NCBI RefSeq assembly: GCF_037023145.1
Contig: NZ_CP146091.1
Coordinates: 1,488,001 to 1,552,000, forward strand
DNA length: 64,000 nt
Reading direction: 5' to 3'
Source of the DNA: Ralstonia sp. RRA
GTDB lineage: Bacteria > Pseudomonadota > Gammaproteobacteria > Burkholderiales > Burkholderiaceae
The position numbers and the translations under genes were made by a program. The notes under the pieces are model-generated. The model saw only the letters and a list, made by a program, of their open reading frames with translations, had not been told where the DNA came from and searched no databases. Positions within the stretch are counted from its first letter, which is position 1, and each line of letters starts with the position of its first letter. Of this stretch, positions 1-8,711 are shown in pieces.

Positions 1-66
1 CTCGTTCATCAGATCTGCCGTCAACGCAATCACTTGGTTGCGGGTGCGTTCGCCCTTGCTGGTCAT
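1..66 (-). CDS. TetR-family transcriptional regulator (N-terminal fragment)
   Basis: Only the first 22 codons are inside the window; the gene continues past the left edge. Reading the minus strand from the ATG at 66 gives MTSKGERTRNQVIALTADLM followed by NE, the usual opening of a TetR-type DNA-binding domain (basic residues, then helix 1). A second in-frame ATG at 72 is possible, but the GTGGGA in front of it sits too close for that start and about right for the one at 66. A perfect 12-bp palindrome lies 18 bp upstream, which fits autorepression. It is divergent from the alpha/beta hydrolase gene. The ligand cannot be told from this fragment. Confidence 0.7.
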   Translation of the reverse strand, partial: MTSKGERTRNQVIALTADLMNE

Positions 67-83
67 GTGCATCCCACTAAAAA

Positions 84-95
84 GACCGATCGGTC
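84..95. promoter_or_regulatory. Candidate TetR operator palindrome
   Basis: GACCGATCGGTC is a perfect 12-bp inverted repeat directly upstream of the divergent TetR gene and 171 bp upstream of the hydrolase gene. Short perfect palindromes next to the regulator's own start are typical TetR operators. The closeness to the regulator suggests autorepression first; control of the hydrolase is possible but not shown. Confidence 0.5.
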
Positions 96-265
96 GCTTT
101 AACGGCCAGTATAGGCGGCGGATTTCGGGATCGCAATGGTTGACGAACCGCTTGCCTGACAACGACAGCTTGAGAATGGCTTCGCCTGCTGCATCGCCGC
201 ATCCCGCCTGGGCCAGCGTACAATCAGGCTTCGCTTTCTCCCGCTGTTTACGTGTAGGAGTCTTC

Positions 266-1135
266 ATGCCTGTTTCGCCGCGCCTCGCTTTCGTGCAGTG
301 CCTGAGCCCGTCCGGCCTGCATCGGATGGCCTATCACGAGTGGGGCGATCCGCAGAATCCGCGTGTGCTGGTTTGCGTGCACGGCCTCTCGCGTACCGGC
401 CGCGACTTCGACGTGGTGGCGCAGGCGTTGTGCAACGACTACCGCGTCATCTGCCCCGATGTGGTCGGCCGTGGACGCTCCGATTGGCTGCTCGATCCGA
501 AGGGCTACGTGATTCCGCAATATGTGGCCGACATGGTCACGTTGCTGGCGCGCCTGAACGTGGAGTCGGTCGACTGGTTTGGAACCTCGATGGGCGGGCT
601 GATTGGCATGAGCCTGGCGGGCCTGCAGAAATCACCGATCCGCAAGCTGCTGCTCAACGATGTGGGGCCGCGCGTGACGGAGTCGTCCTTGACGCGTATT
701 GGCGCGTACCTGGGCTTGAACGTCCGCTTCAAGACCTTCGACGAAGGGCTTGCATATCTCAAGACGATCAGCGCATCGTTCGGGCCGCATACGCCGGAGC
801 AATGGCGCGAGCTGAATACCGCCATTCTCAAGCCGCAGGGTGGCGAGTGGATCCTGCACTATGATCCGCGCCTGGCCGAACCATTCAAGAGCGCCACGCC
901 CGAGTTGATCGCAGCGGGGGAAGCCGCGCTGTGGAAGCTCTTCGAGGCCATTCCCGGCGAGGTGCTCATCGTGCGCGGCGCGCAGTCCGATCTGCTCACG
1001 CGCGAGACCGTCGAGGCCATGATGCAACGCGGCCAGCATGTGAACACGGTGGAGATTCCCGACGTGGGCCACGCGCCGACCTTCGTCCAACCGGACCAGG
1101 TGGCGATCGCCCGCAAGTTCTTCCTCGGTCAATGA
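266..1135 (+). CDS. Alpha/beta hydrolase
   Basis: A 289-residue alpha/beta-hydrolase-fold protein. The nucleophile elbow GTSMG puts the serine at about residue 108. The oxyanion HG is at 39-40, the acid is probably Asp242, and the histidine is His269 in the VGHAP motif. These form a complete Ser-Asp-His triad. The reading frame is open further upstream, but the start at 266 follows TAGGAG at a good distance and removes an upstream part without hydrolase character. The gene leads a short co-directional run with the RidA-like gene (30 bp on) and relA. No signal peptide is seen, so it is probably cytosolic. Substrate unknown; the family includes esterases, C-C hydrolases and dehalogenases. Confidence 0.85.
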   Translation: MPVSPRLAFVQCLSPSGLHRMAYHEWGDPQNPRVLVCVHGLSRTGRDFDVVAQALCNDYRVICPDVVGRGRSDWLLDPKGYVIPQYVADMVTLLARLNVESVDWFGTSMGGLIGMSLAGLQKSPIRKLLLNDVGPRVTESSLTRIGAYLGLNVRFKTFDEGLAYLKTISASFGPHTPEQWRELNTAILKPQGGEWILHYDPRLAEPFKSATPELIAAGEAALWKLFEAIPGEVLIVRGAQSDLLTRETVEAMMQRGQHVNTVEIPDVGHAPTFVQPDQVAIARKFFLGQ

Positions 1136-1165
1136 CCGCTTGTTTGACCCAATTCAATTTGCAAC

Positions 1166-1534
1166 ATGAGCACTGAACTGAAGCGTTACAACGTCGAACA
1201 TCGCTATTCCGACGCGGCCGTCTACAACGGTGTCGTCTACGTGGCCGGCCAGGTGCCTGAGACCACGCTGGATGCCGGCATCGCTGAGCAGACGGCCGAG
1301 GTGCTCGCCATCATCGACCGCGTGCTCGCCGCCAACGGCAGCGACAAGACGCGCATCCTGATGTGCCAGATCTTCCTGAAAGACATCACCGAGATTGGCG
1401 AGATGAACAAGGTGTGGGACCAGTGGGTCGCCGCCGAGTCCAAGAACTCGCCGCCGCGCGCTACGGTTGAGTCCGCACTGGCCAACCCGAAGTACCGCAT
1501 TGAAATCGTCGTGACGGCTGCGCAGAAGAGCTAA
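1166..1534 (+). CDS. RidA/YjgF-family protein
   Basis: A 122-residue member of the RidA (YjgF/YER057c/UK114) family, the full usual length. Characterised members form trimers and hydrolyse reactive enamine/imine intermediates released by PLP enzymes such as threonine dehydratase. The conserved arginine that binds the substrate carboxylate is present at residue 98 in the motif PPRATVE, so imine deaminase activity is plausible. Several clades share this fold and not all are deaminases; this one is more diverged from E. coli RidA than orthologues usually are, so I give no gene symbol. It lies 27 bp upstream of relA and is probably cotranscribed with it. Confidence 0.85.
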   Translation: MSTELKRYNVEHRYSDAAVYNGVVYVAGQVPETTLDAGIAEQTAEVLAIIDRVLAANGSDKTRILMCQIFLKDITEIGEMNKVWDQWVAAESKNSPPRATVESALANPKYRIEIVVTAAQKS

Positions 1535-1561
1535 GCCCGTCGCGTCACAGCAGGACGCATC

Positions 1562-3799
1562 ATGGAGAACAAGACCGACCGGCCAGCCGAGGGGGCTGGC
1601 AAGTTGGCAACACCCGCGGCAGAGCAGGTCGCTAAGGCGATCGAATACCTCGCCGCCAATGCCGGCGATAACGTTACGCTGACGGGCGAGTCGCTGGAGT
1701 CGCACGCGCGCGGCACGATCGCCATCCTCGAAGGGTTGCGCGTTGATACGCCGTCGCTGCAGGCGGCCGCGCTGTTCCTGTTGCCCACGTTGGCGATGGA
1801 CAACGAAAAGGCGCTCGAACCCGCATTCGGCCCAGAGGTGGTCAAACTCGTGCACGACGTGCGGCAGCTGCTGCGCATCGGCGCGATTGCTGGCTTGGTG
1901 AGCCCGACGGATGCCGGTATCACGCGCAAGAACGAAGCCGAGGCACGCCGCGCCCAGGTCGAGGCGCTGCGCAAGATGCTGCTTGCGTTCGCGCAGGACA
2001 TTCGTGTGGTGCTGATCCGGTTGGCGTCACGGTTGCAGTCGTTGCGCTGGCTGGCACAAAGCAAGCGTCCCGCGCCCGAGGGTATGGCACGCGAGACGCT
2101 CGACATCTATGCGCCGCTCGCCAACCGCCTTGGCATCTGGCAACTCAAGTGGGAGCTGGAAGATCTCGGCTTCCGCTTCGAAGACCCCGACACCTACAAG
2201 CGCATCGCCCGTCTGCTCGACGAGAAGCGCATCGAGCGCGAAAAATTTATCGGCGAGGCCATCGCGCAGTTGCAGAAGACGCTGCACGACGCCGGCATCC
2301 AGGCCGAGGTGTCCGGTCGCCCCAAGCACATCTACAGCATCTGGAAAAAGATGCGTGGCAAGGAACTCGACTTTGCCGATCTGTATGACGTGCGTGCGTT
2401 CCGTGTCATCGTCGATGACATCAAGGATTGCTACACCGTGCTCGGTTTCGTGCACCACATGTGGCAGCCGATCCCTAAGGAGTTCGACGACTACATCTCG
2501 CGCCCGAAGGCCAACGGCTATATGTCGTTGCACACGGTGGTGATCGGCGACGATGGCCGCGCGCTGGAGGTGCAGATCCGCACGCGCGAGATGCACCACT
2601 TTGCCGAGTACGGTGTGGCGGCGCACTGGCGCTACAAGGAGGCCGGCAGCAAGGGCTACGCCGGCCAGTTCTCCGCCAGCGAGCGCTACGATGAAAAGAT
2701 CGCCTGGCTGCGTCAACTTCTGGCTTGGAAAGACGACGCCGAGCACACCGTCGCGCACGAAGATTCGCCCTGGGAGCAGCTCAAGCACACCGAGCTGGAC
2801 GACCACATCTACGTGCTGACGCCGCAAGCACGCGTCATCGCCTTGCCGCAAGGCGCGACGCCGGTCGACTTCGCCTATTACCTGCACAGCGATCTCGGCC
2901 ATCGTTGCCGTGGCGCGCGCGTCGACGGGACGATGGTGCCGCTCAACACGCCGCTCAAAAATGGGCAGACCGTTGAGATCGTCACCGTGAAGCAGGGCGG
3001 ACCGTCGCGCGACTGGCTCAATCCTGAGCTGCGTTATCTGGCGAGCGGCCGCGCCAAGACGAAGGTGCGTGCCTGGTTCAATGCGCTTGAGCTGGAAGAA
3101 ACGCTGGCCCAGGGTCGTGCCCTGATCGACAAGACCCTGCAGCGCGAAGGCAAGACCGCTGTCAACCTGGAGGACTTGGCCGCCAAGCTCGGCTTCAAGT
3201 CGCCGGATGATCTGTACGCCGTTGTCGCCAAGGACGAACTCAGCCTGCGCCGGGTCGAGGCTGTCTTACGCTCTGACGGTGCGCCGCCACCTGCGCCTGT
3301 GGACGATGAGGCGTCGATCACCAAGAAGAGCAAGGCTACCAGCGTCGCCCGTGGTGCGAAGAGCGGTGTGCTGGTGGTGGGCGTCGATTCGCTGCTGACG
3401 CAGATGTCGCGCTGCTGCAAGCCGGCGCCGCCGGACCCGATCGTCGGATTCGTCACGCGTGGGCGCGGGGTGTCGATCCATCGGCAAAGCTGCGCGACGT
3501 TTCAGCAGTTGGCTACCCGCGCGCCGGGCCGCGTGATCCAGACGGAGTGGGGCCAACGCAGCGATTCGGTCTATCCGATCGATATCCAGGTCGAGGCGCT
3601 GGACCGCCAGGGGCTGTTGCGCGACATCTCGGAAATCCTCTCGCGCGAGAGGATCAACGTGACCGGCGTGCGCACGCTGTCGAGCAAAGGTGTCGCCAAA
3701 ATGCAGTTCACCGCCGAGGTGGCGGAGGCGACACAACTGCAGCGCGCGCTGACTTTGATCGAAGAAGTGCAAGGGGTGTTGACAGCCAGGCGCAAGTGA
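1562..3799 (+). CDS. relA: RelA, GTP pyrophosphokinase ((p)ppGpp synthetase I)
   Basis: A 745-residue long RSH protein, matching RelA (744 residues in E. coli). It makes (p)ppGpp from ATP and GTP/GDP when uncharged tRNA enters the ribosomal A site. Domain order: degenerate HD hydrolase domain (about 20-180), synthetase (about 225-360), TGS (about 413-475), a zinc-finger-like region with an adjacent Cys pair (MSRCCKP), and a C-terminal ACT/RRM domain. In the synthetase the motif is EFDD (307-310), the acidic EXDD form of monofunctional RelA rather than the RXKD form of SpoT. The HD-box residues are replaced by LFLLPTL, so hydrolase activity is not expected. The stop codon overlaps the tRNA-Val promoter region. 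Confidence 0.95.
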   Translation: MENKTDRPAEGAGKLATPAAEQVAKAIEYLAANAGDNVTLTGESLESHARGTIAILEGLRVDTPSLQAAALFLLPTLAMDNEKALEPAFGPEVVKLVHDVRQLLRIGAIAGLVSPTDAGITRKNEAEARRAQVEALRKMLLAFAQDIRVVLIRLASRLQSLRWLAQSKRPAPEGMARETLDIYAPLANRLGIWQLKWELEDLGFRFEDPDTYKRIARLLDEKRIEREKFIGEAIAQLQKTLHDAGIQAEVSGRPKHIYSIWKKMRGKELDFADLYDVRAFRVIVDDIKDCYTVLGFVHHMWQPIPKEFDDYISRPKANGYMSLHTVVIGDDGRALEVQIRTREMHHFAEYGVAAHWRYKEAGSKGYAGQFSASERYDEKIAWLRQLLAWKDDAEHTVAHEDSPWEQLKHTELDDHIYVLTPQARVIALPQGATPVDFAYYLHSDLGHRCRGARVDGTMVPLNTPLKNGQTVEIVTVKQGGPSRDWLNPELRYLASGRAKTKVRAWFNALELEETLAQGRALIDKTLQREGKTAVNLEDLAAKLGFKSPDDLYAVVAKDELSLRRVEAVLRSDGAPPPAPVDDEASITKKSKATSVARGAKSGVLVVGVDSLLTQMSRCCKPAPPDPIVGFVTRGRGVSIHRQSCATFQQLATRAPGRVIQTEWGQRSDSVYPIDIQVEALDRQGLLRDISEILSRERINVTGVRTLSSKGVAKMQFTAEVAEATQLQRALTLIEEVQGVLTARRK

Positions 3800-3808
3800 C
3801 GGTATAGT
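3779..3808 (+). promoter_or_regulatory. Sigma70 promoter of tRNA-Val
   Basis: TTGACA at 3779-3784, an 18-nt spacer, then TATAGT at 3803-3808, ending 13 bp before the mature tRNA. The -35 box lies inside the last codons of relA. This is one of the closest matches to consensus in the window. Run-on transcription could also reach thrS. Confidence 0.7.
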
Positions 3809-3821
3809 CTTGTTCTTCGGC

Positions 3822-3898
3822 AGGCTCGTAGCTCAGCTGGTTAGAGCACCACCTTGACATGGTGGGGGTCGTTGGTTCGAGTCCAATCGAGCCTACCA
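3822..3898 (+). tRNA. tRNA-Val (anticodon GAC)
   Basis: A 77-nt cloverleaf. The acceptor arms AGGCTCG and CGAGCCT pair over 7 bp. The anticodon stem CCACC/GGTGG encloses the loop TTGACAT, so the anticodon is GAC (3856-3858) and reads GTC/GTT. The T-arm carries GGTTCGAGTCC and the 3' ACCA is encoded. Confidence 0.97.
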
Positions 3899-3983
3899 AC
3901 GCATTTAGCAGGACGCGTCGGGTAGGATGTCCAAGCCGTCATCCCTCGGGTTTGTCCCGTACAACTGAAGTGAAGGGCAAAAC

Positions 3984-4028
3984 ATGATTCAAGCACCGCG
4001 AACTACAACCGCTTCGGAGCGACAGTAG
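3984..4028 (+). CDS. Putative Thr-rich leader peptide of thrS (14 aa)
   Basis: The ATG at 3984 follows a GAAGGG Shine-Dalgarno at proper spacing. The peptide is MIQAPRTTTASERQ and ends at TAG 4026-4028. Residues 7-9 are Thr-Thr-Thr, using three different codons (ACT ACA ACC), so all Thr-tRNA species would be sensed. It sits between tRNA-Val and a terminator in front of thrS. It is too short for ordinary gene finding. By position and composition it resembles the leader peptides of amino-acid operons such as thrABC. Confidence 0.65.
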   Translation: MIQAPRTTTASERQ

Positions 4029-4083
4029 TCAAGGTGCGGTTTTCGCCCTTTGTGCTCTGCCCAAGCGGTAGTCAGCGCAAAAG

Positions 4084-4113
4084 AAAACGCGGCCTTGGCC
4101 GCGTTTTTTTTTT
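4084..4113 (+). terminator. Intrinsic terminator in the thrS leader
   Basis: CGCGGCC (4088-4094) pairs with GGCCGCG (4097-4103). Flanking A4 and T10 runs extend the stem, and ten T residues follow. It lies 152 bp before the thrS start and has no complete gene between it and tRNA-Val, so it is either the tRNA terminator, an attenuator, or both. The overlapping antiterminator pairing favours attenuation. Confidence 0.85.
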
Positions 4114-4265
4114 CGTCCGCGTTTTCATGTCATGCGTGGCGATCAGGCTGAAAGCGCTTCGAAGCATCGATTCGACAACCTGCCGCACCGGCTTGGTGTG
4201 GCGCACGACAGAATGACAGCCTTCGCGTGGACGATAAGCGCGACGGTGACTCCACAGGAGCAAGC

Positions 4266-6173
4266 ATGATCGCAATCACGTTGCCGGACGGTTCCCGGCG
4301 CGAGTTTCCCGGCCCGGTGACGGTGGCTGAAGTGGCGCAAAGCATCGGCGCAGGTCTGGCCAAGGCTGCGCTGGCTGGCCGCGTGGACGGCCAGATGGTC
4401 GACACGAGCTACTCGATCGACCGCGACGCCAAACTCGCCATCATCACCGACAAGGACGCCGACGGCGTCGACGTGATCCGCCACTCGACGGCCCACTTGC
4501 TGGCCTACGCCGTCAAGGAGCTGTATCCGGACGCGCAGGTCACCATCGGCCCGGTCATTGACAACGGTTTCTACTACGACTTCGCCTACAAGCGTCCCTT
4601 CACGCCCGAAGACCTCGTCGCCATCGAAAAGAAGATGGCTGAGCTCGCCAAGAAAGACGAGAAGGTCACGCGTGAAGTCTGGAACCGTGACGAGGCCGTC
4701 AAGTTGTTCCAAAGCATGGGCGAGAAGTACAAGGCCGAGATCATTGCCTCCATTCCGGAGGACCAGGAGATCGGCCTGTACCGTGAAGGCAATTTCGTCG
4801 ATCTGTGCCGCGGCCCACACGTGCCGTCCACGGGCAAGCTCAAGGTCTTCAAGCTGATGAAGGTTGCGGGCGCCTACTGGCGCGGCGATCACAACAACGA
4901 GATGCTCCAGCGCATCTACGGCACGGCCTGGGCCAAGAAGGAAGACCAGGAAGCCTACCTGCGCATGCTGGAAGAGGCCGAAAAGCGCGACCACCGCAAG
5001 CTGGGCCGCGAACTCGATCTGTTTCACATCGACGAAACCGCGCCGGGCATGGTGTTCTGGCATCCCAAGGGCTGGACGCTGTGGCAGGAAGTCGAGCAGT
5101 ACATGCGCCGCGTGTACCGCGAAAACGGCTACCAGGAAGTGAAGGGGCCGCAGATTCTCGACAAGTCGCTGTGGGAGAAGACCGGCCACTGGGACAAGTA
5201 CCGCGAGAACATGTTCATCACGGAATCGGAAAAGCGCGAGTACGCGCTCAAGCCGATGAACTGCCCCGGCCACATCCTCATCTACAAGCAGGGCATCAAG
5301 AGCTACCGCGATCTGCCGCTGCGCTTCGGCGAATTCGGCGCTTGCCACCGCAACGAGCCCTCGGGTGGCCTGCACGGCATCATGCGCGTGCGCGGCTTCA
5401 CGCAGGACGACGGTCACATCTTCTGCACGGAAGACATGATCCAGGCCGAAGTGACGGCGTTCACGACGCTGCTGCAGAAGGTCTACAAAGATTTCGGCTT
5501 TACCGAGATTCTGTACAAGCTCTCGACACGTCCGGAAAAGCGCATTGGCTCCGAGGAAAGCTGGGATCGCGCCGAAGCTGCCTTGGCAGATGGCTTGCGT
5601 GCTTCCGGCTGCGAATTCGAATACCTGCCGGGCGAGGGCGCGTTCTATGGCCCGAAGATCGAATATGTGCTCAAAGATGCGCTTGGTCGCCAATGGCAGT
5701 GCGGCACGATTCAGGTCGACCCGAACCTGCCGGAGCGCCTGGATGCCGAGTTTGTCGGCGAAGACGGCGCGCGCTATCGCCCGATCATGTTGCACCGGGC
5801 CATCGTGGGCAGCCTGGAGCGCTTTATCGGTATCTTGATCGAACAATACGCCGGTGCGCTGCCGACGTGGCTTTCGCCGGTGCAGGTTGCGGTGCTCAGC
5901 ATCACCGATTCGCACGCCGAATACGCACAATCCGTTGCGCAATCCCTGCAAAAACAAGGATTTAGGGCGGTCGTCGATTTGCGGAATGAGAAGATTGGGT
6001 ATAAAATCCGCGAGCATTCCGTTCAGAAGGTCCCGTACCAGGTTGTGGTCGGCGACAAAGAACGGGATGAAAATCAGGTGGCCGTGCGTGCCCGTGGCAA
6101 CGTCGATCTAGGCTCCATGCCGCTGTCGGCGTTCGTTGAGCGACTGCAGAACGATCTCGCCAACAAGTCATGA
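4266..6173 (+). CDS. thrS: Threonine-tRNA ligase
   Basis: A 635-residue class II aminoacyl-tRNA synthetase (642 in E. coli) that charges tRNA-Thr and edits Ser-tRNA-Thr. An N-terminal TGS domain (about 1-60) precedes the editing domain, with His73 and His77 in HSTAHL and Cys181/His185 in CRGPH. The catalytic core has all three zinc ligands: Cys333 in MNCPGH, His384, and His510 in [10 protein letters not shown]-terminal anticodon-binding domain follows. The start at 4266 follows AGGAG and gives the normal [11 protein letters not shown]-terminus; the open frame begins at 4227 but that part is not conserved. It heads thrS-infC-rpmI-rplT and is probably controlled by the attenuator in its leader. 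Confidence 0.98.
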   Translation: MIAITLPDGSRREFPGPVTVAEVAQSIGAGLAKAALAGRVDGQMVDTSYSIDRDAKLAIITDKDADGVDVIRHSTAHLLAYAVKELYPDAQVTIGPVIDNGFYYDFAYKRPFTPEDLVAIEKKMAELAKKDEKVTREVWNRDEAVKLFQSMGEKYKAEIIASIPEDQEIGLYREGNFVDLCRGPHVPSTGKLKVFKLMKVAGAYWRGDHNNEMLQRIYGTAWAKKEDQEAYLRMLEEAEKRDHRKLGRELDLFHIDETAPGMVFWHPKGWTLWQEVEQYMRRVYRENGYQEVKGPQILDKSLWEKTGHWDKYRENMFITESEKREYALKPMNCPGHILIYKQGIKSYRDLPLRFGEFGACHRNEPSGGLHGIMRVRGFTQDDGHIFCTEDMIQAEVTAFTTLLQKVYKDFGFTEILYKLSTRPEKRIGSEESWDRAEAALADGLRASGCEFEYLPGEGAFYGPKIEYVLKDALGRQWQCGTIQVDPNLPERLDAEFVGEDGARYRPIMLHRAIVGSLERFIGILIEQYAGALPTWLSPVQVAVLSITDSHAEYAQSVAQSLQKQGFRAVVDLRNEKIGYKIREHSVQKVPYQVVVGDKERDENQVAVRARGNVDLGSMPLSAFVERLQNDLANKS

Positions 6174-6215
6174 GCTGGGCACGGCCTGTTTTTTTGAATC
6201 TTTGAGGACATCAAC

Positions 6216-6740
6216 ATCGCTACTGATAAATCTTCTCACCGCCTCAACCGCGAAATCACCGCGCCGGAAGTCCGGCTGACGGGGGTTGAGGGAGAAGCGC
6301 TCGGCATCGTCAAGCTGTTCGACGCACTGCGTCTGGCAGAAGAGAAAGACGTCGACTTGGTCGAGATCGCGCCGACTGCGCAGCCGCCCGTCTGCCGCCT
6401 GATGGACTATGGCAAGTTCAGGTATTCGGAGCAGAAGAAGGCTCACGAAGCCAAGCTGAAGCAGAAGGTCATCCAGGTGAAGGAAGTCAAATTCCGCCCT
6501 GGTACCGATGACGGCGACTATGACGTCAAGCTGCGCAATCTGAAGCGCTTCCTGGAAGAAGGGGACCGCGCCAAGATCACACTGCGTTTCCGTGGCCGCG
6601 AAATGGCTCACCAGGAACTCGGTATGCGCGTGCTGGAGCGTATCAAGACTGACCTGGAAGAATACGGCCAGGTTGAGCAGATGCCCAAGATGGAAGGTCG
6701 CCAGGCTGTCATGATGTTGGCGCCCAAGAAGAAAAAGTAA
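6216..6740 (+). CDS. infC: Translation initiation factor IF-3, ATC start
   Basis: A 174-residue IF-3, which keeps 30S subunits free and proofreads the start codon and initiator tRNA. The product begins (M)[20 protein letters not shown], the conserved IF-3 N-domain opening. The only ATG-initiated version starts at 6357 and would lose about 47 conserved residues. The codon at the right place is ATC (6216-6218), 8 nt after GAGG. IF-3 genes are known for rare AUU/AUC/AUA starts that IF-3 itself discriminates against, giving autorepression. The N-domain, the lysine-rich linker around [20 protein letters not shown] and the C-domain are complete. It lies 42 bp after thrS. Confidence 0.95.
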   Translation: MATDKSSHRLNREITAPEVRLTGVEGEALGIVKLFDALRLAEEKDVDLVEIAPTAQPPVCRLMDYGKFRYSEQKKAHEAKLKQKVIQVKEVKFRPGTDDGDYDVKLRNLKRFLEEGDRAKITLRFRGREMAHQELGMRVLERIKTDLEEYGQVEQMPKMEGRQAVMMLAPKKKK

Positions 6741-6907
6741 CGCAGTGGCGGCCGGACGATTCCGGCTGCACTGAGCAGGTTCCAGACGGAAACGTCGGAA
6801 AACGCGGTGGGCTTCATCACCCATCGCGATACAACAAGTGAGTCCGGGTCTTAAAAGTGTCGGCGCCAGCCGTCCACCTGGCTTCATGTCAAAAGCGGAG
6901 TTGTTCC
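6741..6907 (+). promoter_or_regulatory. infC-rpmI intergenic leader with stem-loop
   Basis: This 167-nt gap carries a hairpin in which CAGTG and GCCGGA (6743-6756) pair with TCCGGC and CACTG (6761-6773). There is no T-run, so it is not an intrinsic terminator. In E. coli, ribosomal protein L20 represses rpmI-rplT by binding RNA structures upstream of rpmI. Whether this hairpin is such a site is a guess from position only. Confidence 0.3.
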
Positions 6908-7105
6908 ATGCCGAAGATGAAGACGAAGAAAAGCGCCTCCAAGCGCTTTACTGCCCGTCCTGGTGGCACGATCAAACGTGGCCAAGCCTTCAAGCGTCAC
7001 ATCCTGACCAAGAAGACCACCAAGAACAAGCGTCACCTGCGCGGTACCGAGGGCGTCCATGAGACGAACCTGAAGTCCGTTCGCGCAATGATGCCGTACG
7101 CCTAA
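6908..7105 (+). CDS. rpmI: 50S ribosomal protein L35
   Basis: A 65-residue, very basic protein starting [14 protein letters not shown], the L35 signature, at full family length. The ATG at 6908 follows GGAG at good spacing; an overlapping frame that starts earlier is rejected because it adds residues not found in L35. It is followed 28 bp later by rplT in the conserved infC-rpmI-rplT order. It is a component of the large ribosomal subunit. Confidence 0.97.
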   Translation: MPKMKTKKSASKRFTARPGGTIKRGQAFKRHILTKKTTKNKRHLRGTEGVHETNLKSVRAMMPYA

Positions 7106-7133
7106 CCCTAACTAACTACGAAAGGAGCATTTC

Positions 7134-7490
7134 ATGCCTCGAGTAAAACGTGGGGTCACAGCGCGGGCCCGTCATAAGAAGGTTATCAGCGCAGCCAAGG
7201 GTTACCGCGGCCGTCGCAATAACGTCTATCGCATCGCCAAGCAGGCGGTCATGCGTGCTGGTCAGTACGCTTACCGCGATCGTCGCAACAAGAAGCGCGT
7301 GTTCCGCGCCCTCTGGATTGCACGTATCAACGCTGGCGCACGCGAGCATGGCCTGACCTACAGCAAGTTCATGAACGGCCTGAAGAAGGCGTCCATCGAA
7401 CTGGACCGCAAGGTGCTGTCGGACATGGCCATTCACGACAAGGTGGCTTTTGCCGCCATCGTGAACCAGGTGAAAGCCAACGTCGCCTGA
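7134..7490 (+). CDS. rplT: 50S ribosomal protein L20
   Basis: A 118-residue protein starting [17 protein letters not shown], the standard L20 sequence and length. L20 binds 23S rRNA early in large-subunit assembly and in E. coli also represses its own operon. A strong GAAAGGAG Shine-Dalgarno precedes the ATG. It is the last gene before a clear terminator at 7551, so the translation-factor operon ends here and pheST begins a new unit. Confidence 0.98.
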   Translation: MPRVKRGVTARARHKKVISAAKGYRGRRNNVYRIAKQAVMRAGQYAYRDRRNKKRVFRALWIARINAGAREHGLTYSKFMNGLKKASIELDRKVLSDMAIHDKVAFAAIVNQVKANVA

Positions 7491-7550
7491 ATTGGATTGG
7501 CCGGGCAGGCCGCTGGAATTGCCCAGTAAGTTTGCCGGCTGATCACCCTG

Positions 7551-7578
7551 ACGGGGCTCTCACCGAGCCCCGTTTTTT
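7551..7578 (+). terminator. Intrinsic terminator after rplT
   Basis: ACGGGGCTC (7551-7559) pairs with GAGCCCCGT (7565-7573) across a 5-nt loop and is followed by a T-run to 7578. It ends the thrS-infC-rpmI-rplT unit 46 bp before pheS. Confidence 0.9.
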
Positions 7579-7623
7579 ATTCTGCAGTTCCGAATCACCT
7601 GAATTCTTTTCGCTCGCCTTCCC

Positions 7624-8658
7624 ATGTCACTGGATCTGGACCAAGTCGTCGTCGATGCCCAAAACGCGTTTGCCTCTGTGGAGGACAACGCCTCGCTGGA
7701 AAACGAGAAGGCACGCTTTCTCGGTAAGTCCGGCGTGCTGACTGACTTGCTCAAGGGCCTCGGTAAGCTCGATCCGGAGACGCGCAAGACGGAGGGCGCG
7801 CGCATCAACCAGGCCAAGAGCCGCGTTGAAGAGGCGTTGAACGCCCGCCGCCAGGCGCTGGCCGATGCGCTCATGAACGCCCGCCTGGCCGCCGAAGCAA
7901 TCGACGTGACGCTGCCCGGCCGCGACGTGGCCGAAGGCAGCCTGCACCCGGTGATGAACACCTGGGAGCGCGTCGCCAAGATCTTCGGTTCGATTGGTTT
8001 CGATGTGGCCGATGGCCCCGAGATCGAATCCGACTGGATGAACTTCACGGCGCTGAACAACCCGGACAACCATCCGGCGCGCTCGATGCAGGACACCTTC
8101 TACATCGACGGCCGCGACAGCGAAGACAAGCTCCTGCTGCTGCGCACGCACACCAGTCCGATGCAGGTGCGCTACGCCCGCATGCATGTCGAGAAGTACA
8201 AGCACCTCGACCGCATTCCCCCGATCAAGGTCATCGCCCCGGGCCGCACGTACCGCGTCGACAGCGACGCCACGCACTCGCCGATGTTCCACCAGGTTGA
8301 GGGCCTCTGGATTGCTGACAACATCAGCTTTGCTGACCTGAAGGGCGTCTACACCGACTTCCTGCGCAACTTCTTCGAGCGCGACGACATCCAGGTGCGC
8401 TTCCGCCCGTCGTACTTCCCGTTCACCGAGCCGTCGGCCGAGATCGACATGGCCTTCGGCAACGGCAAATGGCTGGAGATTTCCGGTTCCGGCCAGGTGC
8501 ACCCAACCGTGGTGCGCAACATGGGCCTGGACCCGGAGCGTTACATCGGTTTCGCGTTCGGCTCCGGCCTGGAGCGCCTGACGATGCTGCGCTATGGCAT
8601 CAACGATCTGCGCCTGTTCTTCGAGGGCGATGTACGTTTCCTGCGCCAGTTCGCGTAA
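7624..8658 (+). CDS. pheS: Phenylalanine-tRNA ligase alpha subunit
   Basis: A 344-residue catalytic subunit of the (alpha-beta)2 phenylalanyl-tRNA synthetase. An N-terminal coiled-coil that binds tRNA precedes the class II core. Motif 2 is in the region [20 protein letters not shown], and the Phe pocket is near [16 protein letters not shown]. Motif 3 is [17 protein letters not shown] near the C-terminus. Length matches the bacterial family. pheT follows after 53 bp and the two products assemble together. No phenylalanine-rich leader peptide is evident in the short upstream gap, unlike in enterobacteria. Confidence 0.98.
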   Translation: MSLDLDQVVVDAQNAFASVEDNASLENEKARFLGKSGVLTDLLKGLGKLDPETRKTEGARINQAKSRVEEALNARRQALADALMNARLAAEAIDVTLPGRDVAEGSLHPVMNTWERVAKIFGSIGFDVADGPEIESDWMNFTALNNPDNHPARSMQDTFYIDGRDSEDKLLLLRTHTSPMQVRYARMHVEKYKHLDRIPPIKVIAPGRTYRVDSDATHSPMFHQVEGLWIADNISFADLKGVYTDFLRNFFERDDIQVRFRPSYFPFTEPSAEIDMAFGNGKWLEISGSGQVHPTVVRNMGLDPERYIGFAFGSGLERLTMLRYGINDLRLFFEGDVRFLRQFA

Positions 8659-8711
8659 ACGTCGTTCCACTTTCGTCGCCCCGTTAATCGAATTCTTCTT
8701 TCTGTCGCGCC

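Larger units (their letters stand above)
3972..4113 (+). promoter_or_regulatory. Putative threonine attenuator of thrS
   Basis: The leader holds all parts of a classical ribosome-mediated attenuator. (a) A leader peptide (3984-4028) has three Thr codons in a row at 4002-4010. (b) An intrinsic terminator lies at 4084-4113. (c) A rival antiterminator pairs AAGG (4031-4034), GC (4036-4037) and GTTTT (4039-4043) with CCTT (4093-4096), GC (4089-4090) and AAAAC (4084-4088), which uses up the terminator's left arm. (d) A third stem pairs AAGGGC plus AAAAC (3973-3983) with GTTTT plus GCCCTT (4039-4050), so it competes for the antiterminator strand and also hides the leader's Shine-Dalgarno. A ribosome stalled on the Thr codons would leave 4031-4043 free; one that reached the stop at 4026 would cover it. 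The parts are seen in the sequence; the mechanism is inferred. Confidence 0.65.

Noticed and set aside
1562..3799. SpoT rather than RelA
   Set aside because: The synthetase loop has the acidic EFDD motif and the HD hydrolase residues are lost, both marks of RelA.
3899..4265. T-box riboswitch for thrS
   Set aside because: No T-box sequence or specifier stem; T-boxes are also not typical of betaproteobacteria. The leader peptide explains the terminator better.
4143..6017. Long minus-strand ORF (624 codons) antisense to thrS
   Set aside because: It mirrors a well-conserved gene codon for codon and has no family motifs; GC-rich third positions create such antisense frames.
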